Source: Romanomermis culicivorax
Taxonomy: Eukaryota > Nematoda > Enoplea > Mermithida > Mermithidae
DNA length: 64,000 nt
Direction of reading: 5' to 3'
Assembly: GCA_963922205.1 (NCBI GenBank)
Contig: CAWUHX010000225.1
Span: 496,001 to 560,000, forward strand
Part shown: positions 51,400 through 63,533 of the stretch, piece after piece
Layout: the number at the start of each line of letters is the position of its first letter
How positions within the stretch are numbered: position 1 is the first letter of the stretch
The notes under the pieces: model-generated
Told to the model about the DNA's origin: nothing
The model's input: only the letters and a program-made list of their open reading frames with translations
The model's database searches: none
Made by a program: the position numbers and the translations under genes

Positions 51400-51997
51400 A
51401 TCGAAATAAAGTACTTCATGTAATTTTGTAGGAATGTTTGGGTGTGAATCCCAGACACCCTTGAGATGATAAAATACGAAACTGAATAATATTTAATAAA
51501 TGTCTATCACATACAGTATGCTACATATTTACAGTACTGCTTTAGCAGTACATTACACTTTCTTTCTTTTTCTTCTTCCCGTATATTTTTTTTTGCTCAT
51601 GAACCAGTTATTATTCTTCAAATGCCCTGACTGTTCGAATACTGCATAAAATTACTTTTGTGTACATAAGTTCGCCATTTATGTCACACAATAATAACTT
51701 TTGGAACGTTTTTTAAAATTTCAATTAGAATATTCTGGTGACTTGATTTTCCTTGATAGCATTAAGGCCTCTAGAAACTGCGAAATAATAGCAGAACAAA
51801 GTGCAGTATAGGTTTTCTGTTACACGATTGTTTCCAACTAGTTTTCGTAGATCTGAATTTTTTTGATTCCGATACTGATAATAATCAGTTGTTCATCCAC
51901 TGCTGATCCATCAGGCTTATTCATTTTTAAATAGCATGACCTATAGTGTTGCTATCCGTGATTTCAAGAACACAGGTGCCAGTTTCATCGGAGAGAC
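51400..51997. other. AT-rich, nothing recognised
   Basis: No gene, RNA or clear repeat seen. Confidence 0.4.
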
Positions 51998-52215
51998 ATA
52001 AGCTCCAGCTGAGCTGCAGCTTAAGCTGTAGCTTAACTCTGTATCTTATAACATTGCCATTAAGCTTTAGCTTGACTCATGCACACAAAACATATCGAGA
52101 AATTTAAGCTGCAGCTGAGCTGTAGCTTAACGATAATGGTATGACATATGGGGTTAAGCTACAGCTTAAATTGCAGCTCAGCTGGAGACTAGGTCTCGTT
52201 ACTGAAACCGGCCCC
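51998..52215. mobile_element. Short AGCTT foldback repeat
   Basis: Arms built from AAGCTCCAGCTGAGCTGC and GCAGCTCAGCTGGAG run towards each other around a 150-bp middle that also holds AGCTGAGCT and AGCTACAGCTT palindromes. It ends in AACCGGCCCCAGG. It belongs with 27353-28437. Confidence 0.65.
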
Positions 52216-52225
52216 AGGACCTATC

Positions 52226-52400
52226 ACAGAGTGAAATCAATTGACAGTTCAGCAATAAATTAGCAATACATCAGATAATCAATAAAAACTTGATAGTACT
52301 CAATCAGAATGATTCACAAGGAGATCAAAGATCAGGATGAGTCTACATTGCAAGTGTTGCTTCAGCTTGTCATATGTCTGAATCCATGTGGATAGTGGCA
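52226..52400 (+). pseudogene. Fragment of a paralogue of the 25.4-27.3 kb exon
   Basis: The DNA aligns with 26840-27020: CAGCAATAAATTAGCAATAC against GAGCAATAAATAAGCAATAC, then AATAAAAACTTGATAGT against AATAAAAATTTGATAGT, and GATGAGTCTA against GACGAGTCTA. The reading frame is soon lost. It is followed by micro-exon-like units at 53139 and 53263, the same order as in the first copy. Confidence 0.7.
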
Positions 52401-53138
52401 TCTAAAAAAATCCCGTTCAGCGACCTTCTGCATACATGATAGACTCACTACCTATCGAGCTCACAGAGCCATGTGGATGGTTCGCAAATATTGATTGTAA
52501 TGGTGGTGATGCTTGAGGAAACAGCTGGTGGCACCCTTCCCGCCTTAGAGATGGATAGGCTTCAAAACTTATGGCAACTGATTGTTCATCAAACCTGATG
52601 ACATGGATGTAGAGAGTAGCCATTGCAGCTAATTTAACTTTCGCAAATTAGGTTTGCTTTTGGGAGCACTTTTTCGATTGCTCAATTGGCTCTGTTTGTT
52701 AGATCATGTGGATTGTCCTGAATTTGAGCCCTCTACAGAGCCCATTACTGTAATTCTGAAAAATTTGACAATAGCCTCGAAAAACTATAGGATTTTTTAA
52801 AATGCTTCTTGGGCAGAAAGGTCGGTGGAAAATTCATGACTCCATTTTCATAGTTTGGGTCTTACGTCCGATAAAAATTGCAACAAATGGCGATTCTATC
52901 ATCAGGCTCTGAAAAATATCTTCATATTCTGTGAATCCTATATCAGAGATCTGATAGGATCTGAAATGCTTTTTCACAGTACTGCACCCACATGATCTGG
53001 ATCTTACACAGAAAACTATTGATATCGAGGCAAAGAATTTCTATGTGGAAGTTCTCTAAAAAATCTTTTGAATCTCAATGCAACAGGGTTATTCATCTGA
53101 ATGCATTCAGTCAGCTTTTTTCTCCTCTTGCTTTTAAG

Positions 53139-53183
53139 CTGTCGACATACGTGATGCATTCTATCAAAATATAAATGGAGCTG
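53139..53183 (+). CDS. 45-nt micro-exon, unit 3
   Basis: TTGCTTTTAAG acceptor and GCTG/GTAAATTTGG donor, 45 nt, phase 1-1, reading xVDIRDAFYQNINGAG. It resembles unit 1 at the DNA level (AGCTGTSGACATA at the start, GGTAAATTTGG at the end). Confidence 0.5.
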
Positions 53184-53262
53184 GTAAATTTGGTTTTTAA
53201 CGTTATTAATGCTATGTGCACAGTAAAAAAATCACTCCACGTTGAAAGGCTTGTTTTTTCAG

Positions 53263-53292
53263 CTGAGAACACATTTGACGAAATATATTACG
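53263..53292 (+). pseudogene. Degenerate micro-exon, unit 4
   Basis: TTGTTTTTTCAG acceptor, then CTGAGAACACATTTGACG, similar to unit 2 (TTAAGAACATGCTCGATAG). The only donor-like site (ACG/GTAATT) gives 30 nt, out of step with the other units in length though still a multiple of three. Confidence 0.3.
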
Positions 53293-53675
53293 GTAATTTA
53301 TGAAGGATATGCAAAAATTTCAATTCAAATGACCATGACTGTGATATTTTTCTCACATAAATTTTTTATAAATTTTTTGGGTTCCCTTGTCTTTCATTTT
53401 TTAATCTTGTAAAGCTGGAAAAAGACAAGCTTTGCATAGACCCATACTTTGCAACCTGGATTCATTTTGTCATATCAGCTGATGAGAACAGCGTCGTAAA
53501 AAATAATAGAGCGTAGTCAGGCAAAGAAACATTCCTCTTCAGGCGACAATGGGACAGACTTACTACTTTCTTCAAGGTCAAATCGTCAAAGTTTTCTCCA
53601 TAAAAATTGAGTAATTTATAATCTTATAAACTATCAATGAAATTAAAAACACGTTACCAATGGTAATTTGGCACA

Positions 53676-54700
53676 ATGTTTGAAGAGAGCATAGTGCTTG
53701 TTAAAAATGTAACAATCTGCAGGAATATTTGGGCTCGTTCACTTGATGAAAATATACCATCAGATGTGATCTATATTGATTTCAGCAAAGCTTTTGATAC
53801 TGTTCCCCATGACCTATTACCGAAAAAATTAAACGATTTTAGACTACCTATTACATATCAAAAATGGGTCATGGCAAAAATGAGTCATAGCCAGGATATC
53901 AAGCAGTCAAAGTAGGTTTGGAAATATATATTTATCTGCCTGTTACAAGTGGCGTACTACAATGAAGTGTTCTTGGTCCTACTCTCTTTTTGATGTTTAT
54001 AAGTGATTTGTGTATCTTGGAATATCAAAATGATCTTGTACTCTTTGCTGATGATCTAAAAACTTTTAAAAAAGCAGTAAACTCTGGTCAACTTCAAAAT
54101 AATTTGAATAAAGTAATTGAGTGATCCATGCAAAATGATTGTCTGTAGCGAAAAATAATAGTAACGTCTTACACCCTGGGAAAAATAACGCTAATCAAAT
54201 TTACTCATTGAAAGATTCAACTTTACCTAAGGTTAGTCAAGTAAAAGATCTCAGAATCATAAATAATGACACTGTCTTACAAACTGCTCAGTGTTCTGCC
54301 CTGTTTAAAAAGCCTCATGGACTGCAAACCTGATACTGCGCAGCTTCACATCCAGAGATACAAATTTATTAACAAAGGCTTTTATCACATATGTTCGTCC
54401 TATACTTGAATATTCTACAGTTGTATGGAATCCAAACTTAAAATCAGATATCAACAAAATTGAAAATGTTCAGTGGAGATTTACAAAAGAGATACTGAGA
54501 TCTAGCAACAATATGTCGTATCTTGAGCATCTAAACATCTTGAACCTTGAACCTCTTGATCTCCGATGCCATTACTTTGATGATGTTCAGGCGTATAATA
54601 TAATACAATGTAATATTTTACCTTTTCAACAGTTTTCACTTACATTCACAATAACAATCATGCAAAAAATTCGTTCATTTTAGAGCTCCATAAATTTCGT
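53676..54700 (+). pseudogene. LINE (Jockey/CR1-like) reverse transcriptase relic
   Basis: RT motifs in order but in several frames: YIDFSKAFDTVPHDLL near 53785, GVLQ-stop-SVLGPTLF near 53955, LFADDLKTF near 54040, then [16 protein letters not shown] near 54390 and a VQWRFTKEI segment. Multiple stops and shifts make it dead. The C-terminal part matches the LINE fragment at 61528-62217 ([16 protein letters not shown]), so both come from one family. Confidence 0.85.
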
Positions 54701-56030
54701 CGTGGTGTTTTCGAACATGACTTTTTTAATTGTGTTTTAAAGCATGAAATTCTTTGGATATGGTGTTTTCGAGCAATGTAAAAATTTTTTTAAACAAAAT
54801 GAGTAAAATACATTCCGAATTTTTGATGAAGTGTAACTTAATTTGCTAATTATATTTAGCCATTACACTTTTCCATCCTTTTTGTATTGTATTAACATTA
54901 ACTTTCGTAATTGATAAATTATCTTATCATATCTTAAATTTATTTCAACAGAAAATTAATAAATAAATCGCAGTGAAAGTTACTTCTGCAGCAAATAGTA
55001 AGAAACTTCGACGCCTTTGTTTCGAACATGATCTAGTTTACTAGAGACAACCCTAACCATGTTATATATTATGCTCATATCAATCTTATTCAAACAATAA
55101 ATTACTCATTTCTCTAACTGATCAGCTGTTTGTTGGGAACCCTATTTGACGCCCGTTTTCGGATTGGGAAGTCGACATGCAAATCAATGATGGGCGATTA
55201 GTGGCACAGCCAAATATGCATGGAAATGGAGTGGTAAAGAGAGTAGACAATGATGATAAAAATTATTCTTGTCCTTTGGTTGTATTCTTCCTATTTTTGC
55301 CAGCGCCCACAACTAAACTTTATCCTAGCACCCGTTTTGTAATTTATATAAATACCTTATATGCCCGTCCACATTCTTAATTTATTTTTGTTAAATATAT
55401 TTTTATTTGCATATTGTGTCTGCGTACTGTAAGCACACAAACGGCTTTAAGCCCAGGTGTCGTCTGTTGCAGACGCCATATAGAAGACTGACCTCTCAGG
55501 GACTCTTCTATATCATTTCTTCCAGCGATTATTCATTTTCTTCTGGGAGTCTACAAGGTCTGCTCTTTGAGAAGGCCAATTAATTATTGTTATTGTTTGT
55601 TGTTGCAAGGTCTTGGCGTCCGAAACCTATCCGAGGAGAAGTTCTAACTAGTTCAGAACAACCATCTTTCTCTATCTGCAAGAAAAGACCTGCACAACAT
55701 GTTTTTGCTTCCCAACCATGACTATAAACTAATCTTTTTAAAATCGACCAGAAATTTTCAAATTGGACGTTATTCAGACACACAGAGCTGCATCGTCAGT
55801 CTTATCAACAAATTTAAAACCACTTTTTTTGCAAATGGCTCTTTGCCGATTTGGCGTTATGAGACGGAGAAAAATCTGGCCAGAACACATAAGTACTTTA
55901 GGAATGATATTTTTTAATAAATGGAATCAATCTCTCAATGATACAGTCCTTTGAATAAATATTTCAATTCACTGTCTTTCCTGAAAGCACAATTATTGGT
56001 TTTGAAATTTAACGCGATGGAATGGCTATA
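54701..56030. other. No gene recognised
   Basis: AT-rich. The ORF 55177-55380 and others have no support. The 55420-55620 stretch has SINE-like complexity but no clear A or B box. Confidence 0.4.
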
Positions 56031-56039
56031 CAAGCCATC

Positions 56040-56475
56040 AGTTTTTTGCTCAAATTTTTTGGAGGGCCTGAATTTAACAGTCTTTGGAGCATATTTCTAT
56101 CAGTCTAGGAACCCATATTAGAGCTCTTGTTTAAATGAAATAATGTAAAAGGAGATTCATTGTCCACAGCAAATTCACCGTCAGCTAAAAGTCATGAACA
56201 ACGTAGTCGAATAACTTCTGACTGTTTTCTGCACAGTATAGTGTCTGAATGCTTTTGTGATATTTAATGATTACTTTATTGGCTAATGTTGGACCAATAT
56301 GAGAATGACGATAGAAGAAGCTTTTGGTCACTTGTTGGGTCGAAATCCCAGTCTGGTTGTTCACAATTTTTGTCAGACGTTTGACGCTGGATTTGGTCTT
56401 ATTTCGAATTTGTAGCCTGATCTTTTTTTCTCTCATGCCAATCTCATCTCCCGACATCATTAAACACGGAGCCAT
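56040..56475 (-). pseudogene. Possible Tc1/mariner-like transposase remnant
   Basis: On minus, a 96-codon frame contains a helix-turn-helix-like segment (SSVKRLTKIVNNQTGIST...) and, after a stop, ADGEFAVDNESPF in the position expected for the first catalytic Asp region. No terminal inverted repeats found. This is a resemblance only. Confidence 0.3.
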
Positions 56476-56824
56476 GTCTTTCAGGGGAATGAATTCGCCA
56501 AAAAATGATTAACCATCAAGATATGCCCTGGTTCGAACGATCATCACAATCTATACACTCGATGGAACCTTATCAATAAATCGCAATCGACTTTAACAAG
56601 AAAAAACCAAATTGTTGCTGAGCAAGCCACATACAAAATTTGTGCCAAATTTTAGCCTTTACCCATGAATACATTATTTTTTGTTGGAGAATGACAAAAA
56701 ATAGTCTTGTAAACCATTTTACAATAGTTTTACAGACAATTTCTTAACGAAAAAGCCGATGAGGAATTTCGAATTAGGATTTTTCAATTTTATTTTTTTA
56801 ATGCATTTCGGAAACAATTATAGT

Positions 56825-59800
56825 CTAGAAAATCAAAAAAGGTGCATCGTGGCCAGCAGTGCCCTTAATCGTGCCGCCTTCGTTATCGGCAGCCGGTTTT
56901 GTGCGGAATAAATGCCCATATTGATCTTGGTCCAAAACCGAATCCTTGGTACCCAATACGTAACCGAAGGTTCCCAATTCACTATCCATTTCATCCAAAT
57001 GTAGAGGTTGATTGGCTCTGACCAAAATATTCTCGTGAACCATGGGTTTTAGGCGTTCCATTAAGATGTAGGATTCTAAATCGATTTCGGGAACCGATTC
57101 TAGGAAATCAGATGCCGCCTGGCCGAACAAGTTGTTGCCTCCACCCTCACGTTGCGGCTTAGAAATAGGTACATAAGTCAAAAATGAGAGTTCCAATCAC
57201 ATGCTACAATAAAGTTGGTGAATGTTGATGCGAATTTTAGACGTGGTTAATCTGTCTGCACCTCAAGTAAATAAAATTGCATCAAAACAAAATTTCTGAG
57301 ATTTTTGATTTTCTATTTTTCTGTACCCTCTTAATTATGATACTGCACGAGTTTTTGATGTTTGACTTTTGTGTTTTCCACAGAGTTTTCCTCATCAGCT
57401 GGAGAATAAAAAAACAACTAATCAAGTTGGAAATGAGGATTATTTTCTGCAATAATTTCATTCTTTTGAAAAAAAAATTCTTTTGTTCTTCATTTTCATT
57501 TTGATTTATTTCTGAAAAATGTGGGGAAAAGAAATTATGTTATCAAGGGGCAACATGCTCATTATGTTCACTGTGAACGATAACCTCCGCCTTGCTAACA
57601 TTCCATGTCGGAACCAAAGACGCCTGCCGCCAGCAAGCTCTGACCTTAGGAATCTCCTAAAGGTTCACGACATTTGAAAAATACGGGTTTCAGTCAACCT
57701 TCCATGGGCGGGACTCATCCTCTAGTACAAAACATATAAATTTCAAACTTTTTTGGATTAGGATATCCACTCACTGGAATGAATTTTCTGAACACTTTTT
57801 GAATATTCGGAATTCATTAATTACTCTCTACTATTGTACACCAATTTGATTTCACAATGTTTTATATTGGAGTGGTTTTTGTGCCACAGTACGATTATGA
57901 TTTTTTTTAATGACTCCTGAATGACGTCAAATGGCAGCTCTGAAAACGTCGTGCTAGGCGGATTTAAAACTGTTAATCTGAAATCTGCCTACCCAGTCCT
58001 CGCAGCAAGACATGATGTCTTCTATCAGAAGCTATAGTGTTCGAAGAACTACTCCTGAATGACGTCTTAACTCCCATACCCGGTCAGTGCTGCAGCAGAT
58101 GCTATCAACCATACTGAAGCTCAACGTTCGACAATTTGTTGGATATTCCTAACTTTGTAGTCATCCTGATACTAACTGAAATATAACCTGCGAATTGAAC
58201 GTACTTCTACTACAAAGACATTTAGATATGAAAAAGTGTTGAAAGAACGAAAAATCTGAGAACTTGACCCTCAGATGTTTGTATTCTGTGGAGTGCAATA
58301 ACAGAGACCTAAATATTCAGCATTCCACCTATTCAAATTAGGTGAGAAAGAGCATCTTAAACAAGTTTTCTTGGGAAAAATCTCCACTCACAGACCCTAA
58401 TTAATTTCTTGGTAATTATACATTGTATGGTTTATGGGATTTTTTCCAAACGTTTACACATGGGTATATAAGCCCAAGCCTAAGCCTAAGTCTAGGCCTA
58501 AGCCTAAGCCTAAGCCTAAGCCTAAGCCTAAGCCTAAGCCTAAGCCTAAGCCTAAGCCTAAGCCTAAGCCTAAGCCTAAGCCTAAGCCTAAGCCTAAGCC
58601 TAAGCCTAAGCCTAAGCCTAAGCCTAAGCCAAAGCCAAAGCCTAAGCCTAAGCCTAAGCCTAAGCCTAAGCCTAAGCCTAAGCCTAAGCCTAAGGCTAAG
58701 CCTGATCCTAAGCTCAAGTGTAGTCTGCGTAAAAGAAACAGCGTTCGTGTAAAAAACTTGGAAAAATTCGATAGGCGATAGAGTGCATTAGGGCCAATTT
58801 TTTAGGTTGATTCCAATAGTGTAAAAAAATTAATGTCGCTAGAAAGTTAAACGAAATAAGCTTGATTTTGCAAAATCCTAAGCTTTTCTGGTTTTTTCTA
58901 TGCTCATTTACGTCAATTCTCGACCTACTATATGTACAACAGAAAAAATATATAAATGACGTCAGTAAATCCGGTATATCACATTCAATTTGCTATAAAA
59001 ACTGATGTCTTATTCGATTTGCAAGGCTTTGTCCTTTAAAACAAGCTGCAGTATTTGGCATACTATAGTCAGCACCGGAAAATTGCAATTCATAATTATC
59101 GTCGCGGTGTTCAATTTTTCGTTTTTTAGGAATTTTCAGCTTTTTACACCCAGTAGGTAAGTCTTTCTGCCAATGCAGTCAAAAAACGTATCCATTTGTC
59201 GTCGCAAGGCTTTTTATCGCATCAAATGACCTCGATGTGATTTTGACAATGCTGCCACTTAGGCCGCAAATAATCTATGGTAGGCATAAAGTGGTATTGT
59301 GCAGAGATTGCTGTGGTCAGTAATATGTGCTTTACATGTTATTTTACGTTGTTATTATTAAAATAAATGATTCAATAGTTTTCAAGCAGATTTTATGAGA
59401 GAAATTCAAGTAAAAGTCTCGTGGGTCTGCTGGACCCCTAACAGTGCGTTGAGATTCGTTCAAACCTGACTATTCAAAATGCATGGATTTTATAGAGAAG
59501 AGTAACTCTCACATATCTGAAGAGACTTTTTAGGAAACATGGATTCGGATTCAACTTCCCTGAACACTTCTTACTTTCAGCACATAACTATGTGGATTCT
59601 TTCGAACTTTCTTCAATAAGCTTTCTCTATCCACGTTATCCGAATCAAGGCTGTAAATTTTGGCAAAAGTATCCATCATATTGTGGCATGTCCGATCGGA
59701 TTGAAATTTGATCAATTCTCGATAATTGGTCAGTACTTGTTGAATTTTTTTACTACCGGCCAACTGGGCGCCGATCCATGGGCACTTTATAGCCGTAGAT

Positions 59801-62800
59801 TTTTCGATAATTCGTCTGGCTTGCCATTCGTCCTCGGTTGGGTATTGGTTAGGCGAATAACCAGACCTGTAATGTTTTCAATTGTATACCGAGTTAAAAA
59901 TTCACTGTGATGAATAATCATTTGAAACATAGATAAATATCATTTTGATTGACATCTGGTATTCTTAAACAACCCAGGAGGAACTTGGACGAATTTTCCA
60001 ACTTCGAGACATGTCAATTTGGTATTTACCAATGAGTCATGTTCATCAGTAGACAGGTTGATCATTCAGAGCGTATACAAAAGATGCCCACGTTATAAGT
60101 ATGGAGTCGACAAAGGTCACTTGTAGTGTATGGGATGACACACAATCTGTAGATGGTATAGGTGAGCGTAAAATTTTATCCAAATTCGTTACATCGTTTT
60201 AGAACGGTAGAGGAAGTATAGAAACTATGATCATGGGTTAAGCTGAAAAATTTTACACCAATGAACAGAATACGGTAGAAGAGGGCCAACATCAAACTGG
60301 CGATGACAAGAAAAAATGACAAAATTGGCTCCCAATCAATTAAACCCCTGACCATACAGTGAAAATTTTATAACTCATAGTCGATTAGTGTTTCGATTTA
60401 TTTTTTCGATTCTACTGAATTCTAAAAAACATATTTTCTATGCATTGAATGACTGAAACCCTTCCCGTTTTCATTTTTTTAGTCTTTTTTCTCAAATGCT
60501 GTTTTCCACTATGAGTTGAAAGCAAGTATTTCACACTAAACAACTCGCTAATGATTACTGTATTAACACCAAGTTCGAGACTAAGATGGTGCGACGCATA
60601 TTACCTTGTTATTAGCTTAATTAAAGTGTAGCATTTAATCATTTAAAGTTTAGTGAGTGATCTAATTTGATGCTAGTTTAATTTATTGGTATAAAAACAG
60701 GTTGCTGATTATTAGGGGTAGAACAAGGCATCTGTATTCGGTCAATTTGGTATAGGAAAGCAGAAAATTTATTCATAGAGTGAAATGTGAAACTCAACCA
60801 TATAAAATAATATCAGTGCTAATAAATTATTTGGGGTATATATATGTTCAGCACATTATTTTCTAAAAATAAATTGTACAATTTTTTAGTTGCAGATAAA
60901 TGTGATATTTTCAAGGAATATTTTTGAATTGTTGGCGATCAGAAATGTTTCAAGATTGAAAGGTTATTAGTTGATTATAGGAAGTGAAGTGCTCAAGTTG
61001 CAACAGAAAATTTTTAGGTAGAAGACAGATGGATCTAACTTCAATTGGGAATGCATATTTACTCTCGTCTTGGGTTCCAGAACTTTTTCTGATTAATTTT
61101 AATTCATGAAAAGAATTAAGTATAAACTCATAGTTTATCTGTCAAATTCTGTGTGATTTCTTTCAGCATATATTTGCGAGCCAAGAGCTTTCGAAGCAAG
61201 ACTTGATCTACATTGATATTGTTAAGAAGAAGAAGAAAAACAAGAAAAATTTTATTTTTCGAACGAAGAGAAAAGAACAAAAACACATGTTAGTCTGGAA
61301 AAAGAAATACAACAAACATCGAGATTATTGGTTATTAATTCAGTAGAAAATAAAGAGCAATGTGAAAATGTTAGCATAATGAAAAATCAAACAATACAGT
61401 GAGTGAGTGAAAGACAATATGAATTGATTTGCATAGGGAGACATGCAGGTACAGAAGTACACTTACACGTACCCCGTTGAACAAACAGGAGAAATCAACA
61501 CAGAAATTAAGAAAAAAAAATCATATATTAATCTCCCCATATAAATTTAGAAAAATCGATACCTTTAAGTTTTCGAGAAAAATATTCTACTGAAGTCGCT
61601 CTTACGACGTGGTCGGATAATATGTTCCATGTATTATCGACTCGTTTAGCAAAGCAATATTTGTCAATGTCAAGATGAGAATGGCCTATGTTGAGTTTAA
61701 ACGAGTTTCTGGCTCTAGTAGGATTTTTACAGAAGGAAAAATAATTTCGGACTGGTAGAATAGATTTTCGGATGATGGAGTAGGCCATAATTAGATCGAA
61801 AGGAATGCGTCTAGTTTCCAATCTGATAAGATTCATATCAGTTAATCTTTGATCATAAGATAATGATTTGCCAGTACTAACCCATTTAGTGAATCGCCTC
61901 TGAACTTTTTCAACTGCCACAACATCTTTAATGAGATGTGGATTGCAGACTACTGTACTGTATTCTAGAATAGGACGTACATATGTGGTGAATGCTTTTG
62001 CGAAGAGAAATTTATCTTTCGAAAAAAACTTATTATAATCAAGCCAGACTCGCATAGCTTTATTCACTATAAAGTTACAATGGGCACGAGAATAAAGGTT
62101 GTCAGAAATGAAGACCCCAAGATCTTTAATAGCGGACTCGGAGTCAGGAACAGAAGCCCCATTTAGATAGTAAGGATTTATTGGGTTGTTTTTACCAATG
62201 TGATGTATCGAACATTTTTCACTTAGTGGTGCATCGGGCTGTTTATCACGCTACTCTCGCTACCACCACTACAGCTACAATTTTCGAACCATCTATGTGG
62301 CTTGGTCAGTGCCATGGGTAGCGCCCTCTGCCTTCTTTGCAGAACGTCGAGAGTTCGATCCCCTCACCGAGCATTTCTTTTATGACATGCTAACCACATG
62401 GATTGGGCATATGACATTGGTGACCATCCACGGCCCTTTATCCCCAAAGGGGGAGGAGTGTTGTAGTGGTGCCTCTGGCTGTTCATTACGCGGTGTACCG
62501 CACATTCACCACCACCACTACAACCACAATGTCCAAATCATCCACAGGGCTCGGTTAGTGCAGTGGGTAGTGCATCTGCCTTGTATTCAGAAGGTCGAGG
62601 ATTTGAGACCCTTACTGAGTATTATTTTTCTTATGCATCGGTCAAGTGGATTTGGGCATAGGATAATCTGAATGATTTTTGAGTATTCTTGTGGCTAAAC
62701 AGAAGAATGAGAATCACTGTGCTTTTGTTTCGTACCTGTTTGATCACTTCAGCAATCCACAGAATAAACATATACTCGAGTTTCTTGAATGTAAATTTCC

Positions 62801-63533
62801 TTAGAAATTGTGTTAATCCTGACACAAAATGCAGGAGAATACAAATTTCAAAATGAAGATAATAAGAGTTTTCACTTACTCTCCCAACAAAAAAACGAAG
62901 CTTTTCTCATACAAATCGTGATTATTTTCTTGTGCTTCATCTCATCAGGGTTTAATTCATATTCCTTCTTTTCCTTTTAGAATTCGAATGATTTAGTTAA
63001 CTGTTTTCATCAAATTTTGACTTGAGTGTGCGCTTTCACCAAACTAACTGCCGCATTCTCAAAAACTCTTCTGCCTAATTCAAGAAATTGCAACAAACTT
63101 ATGCATTACATGTAGCACTTGCCCTCAACTCTTCATAGACAAAGGCATTTGGATGAACAGAGTATAGAATCATCGCTCCCAGAATCCTCTTGTTAATTTT
63201 CAATTTATAGCCTCAATCTCACCTGAAGTAAACTACTGCTACTTCCATTTCATGGTCTTTAAATTTCAATTTCATGTTATTGTCCAATTTTAGCCGATAG
63301 TAGCATTGTTTCAAAGTTAAACGGTAAATTTGAATTCTGTCTTCCAAATCGTTTATCGTATATTCAGTTAAACGTTGATCCATAGCATTCAGATCAACGC
63401 CTTCGACGACGAAAACGATCGCCGCATCCCTGTTGTTGTAGCATCTCCACGCTCCTACTATGGCCTTGGCTACATTTTCTATAGCACGATTTTCGGCCAA
63501 ACGACCTATAAAAATTTTTCCCAGTGAGAATAT
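56825..63533 (-). CDS. GSS: Glutathione synthetase, C-terminal three exons
   Basis: ATP-dependent cytosolic enzyme joining gamma-glutamylcysteine and glycine, the last step of glutathione synthesis. Exon a (63533-63223) covers the centre, with VAKAIVGAW and ending VVYF(R). Exon b (59866-59575) carries [32 protein letters not shown] and SYVLK. Exon c (57157-56825) carries the Gly-rich ATP loop [25 protein letters not shown] and HLFRTK, with a C-terminal Gly/Ala loop. Junctions are GTGAGA/ACAG and GTAAGA/TAAG with matching phases. The roughly 311 residues present match the C-terminal two thirds of the usual approximately 470-residue eukaryotic enzyme; N-terminal exons must lie beyond the right edge. 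Introns are 3356 and 2417 nt and hold repeats. No disabling change seen. Confidence 0.95.
57205..58470. other. GSS intron sequence, small direct repeat
   Basis: CTCCTGAATGACGTC occurs twice, near 57916 and 58046. The stretch 57590-57665 resembles 21260-21350. Nothing else recognised. Confidence 0.35.
58471..58716 (+). repeat. Interstitial telomeric tract in a GSS intron
   Basis: About 40 near-perfect CCTAAG units, C-rich strand on +, so TTAGGC reads on minus, the sense strand of GSS. It lies in the 57158-59574 intron. It lacks the inverted minisatellite flanks of 5767-6330. Confidence 0.97.
59867..61527. other. GSS intron, AT-rich, nothing recognised
   Basis: No coding, RNA or clear repeat signal other than the probable 3' untranslated part of the LINE next to 61528. 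Confidence 0.4.
61528..62217 (-). mobile_element. 5'-truncated LINE, RT C-terminal end
   Basis: A minus frame runs from about 62217 ([12 protein letters not shown]) to TGA or TAA at 61528, carrying [28 protein letters not shown] and [11 protein letters not shown], typical of the thumb and C-terminus of Jockey/CR1-type RTs. Open for about 230 codons, so younger than the copy at 53676-54700. It lies in the GSS intron on the same strand as GSS. Confidence 0.85.
62224..62661 (+). mobile_element. Dimeric tRNA-derived SINE, copy 2
   Basis: Two tandem units, each with a CACCACTACAACCACAAT-type segment and a tRNA-like segment: 62300-62373 (closed by GCTTGGT and ACCGAGC, T-arm GAGTTCGATCC) and 62549-62621 (GCTCGGT, ACTGAGT). 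In the first, the anticodon stem TCTGC/GCAGA is perfect, with loop CTTCTTT, pointing to an Arg-TCT-like ancestor. It abuts the 5'-truncated end of the LINE. The same arrangement occurs at 23690-24165. Confidence 0.75.
62662..63220. other. GSS intron, nothing recognised
   Basis: AT-rich without recognisable features. Confidence 0.4.

Noticed and set aside
62300-62373. Functional tRNA-Arg gene
   Set aside because: It is embedded in a repeated dimeric SINE and has mismatches in the acceptor and D regions.
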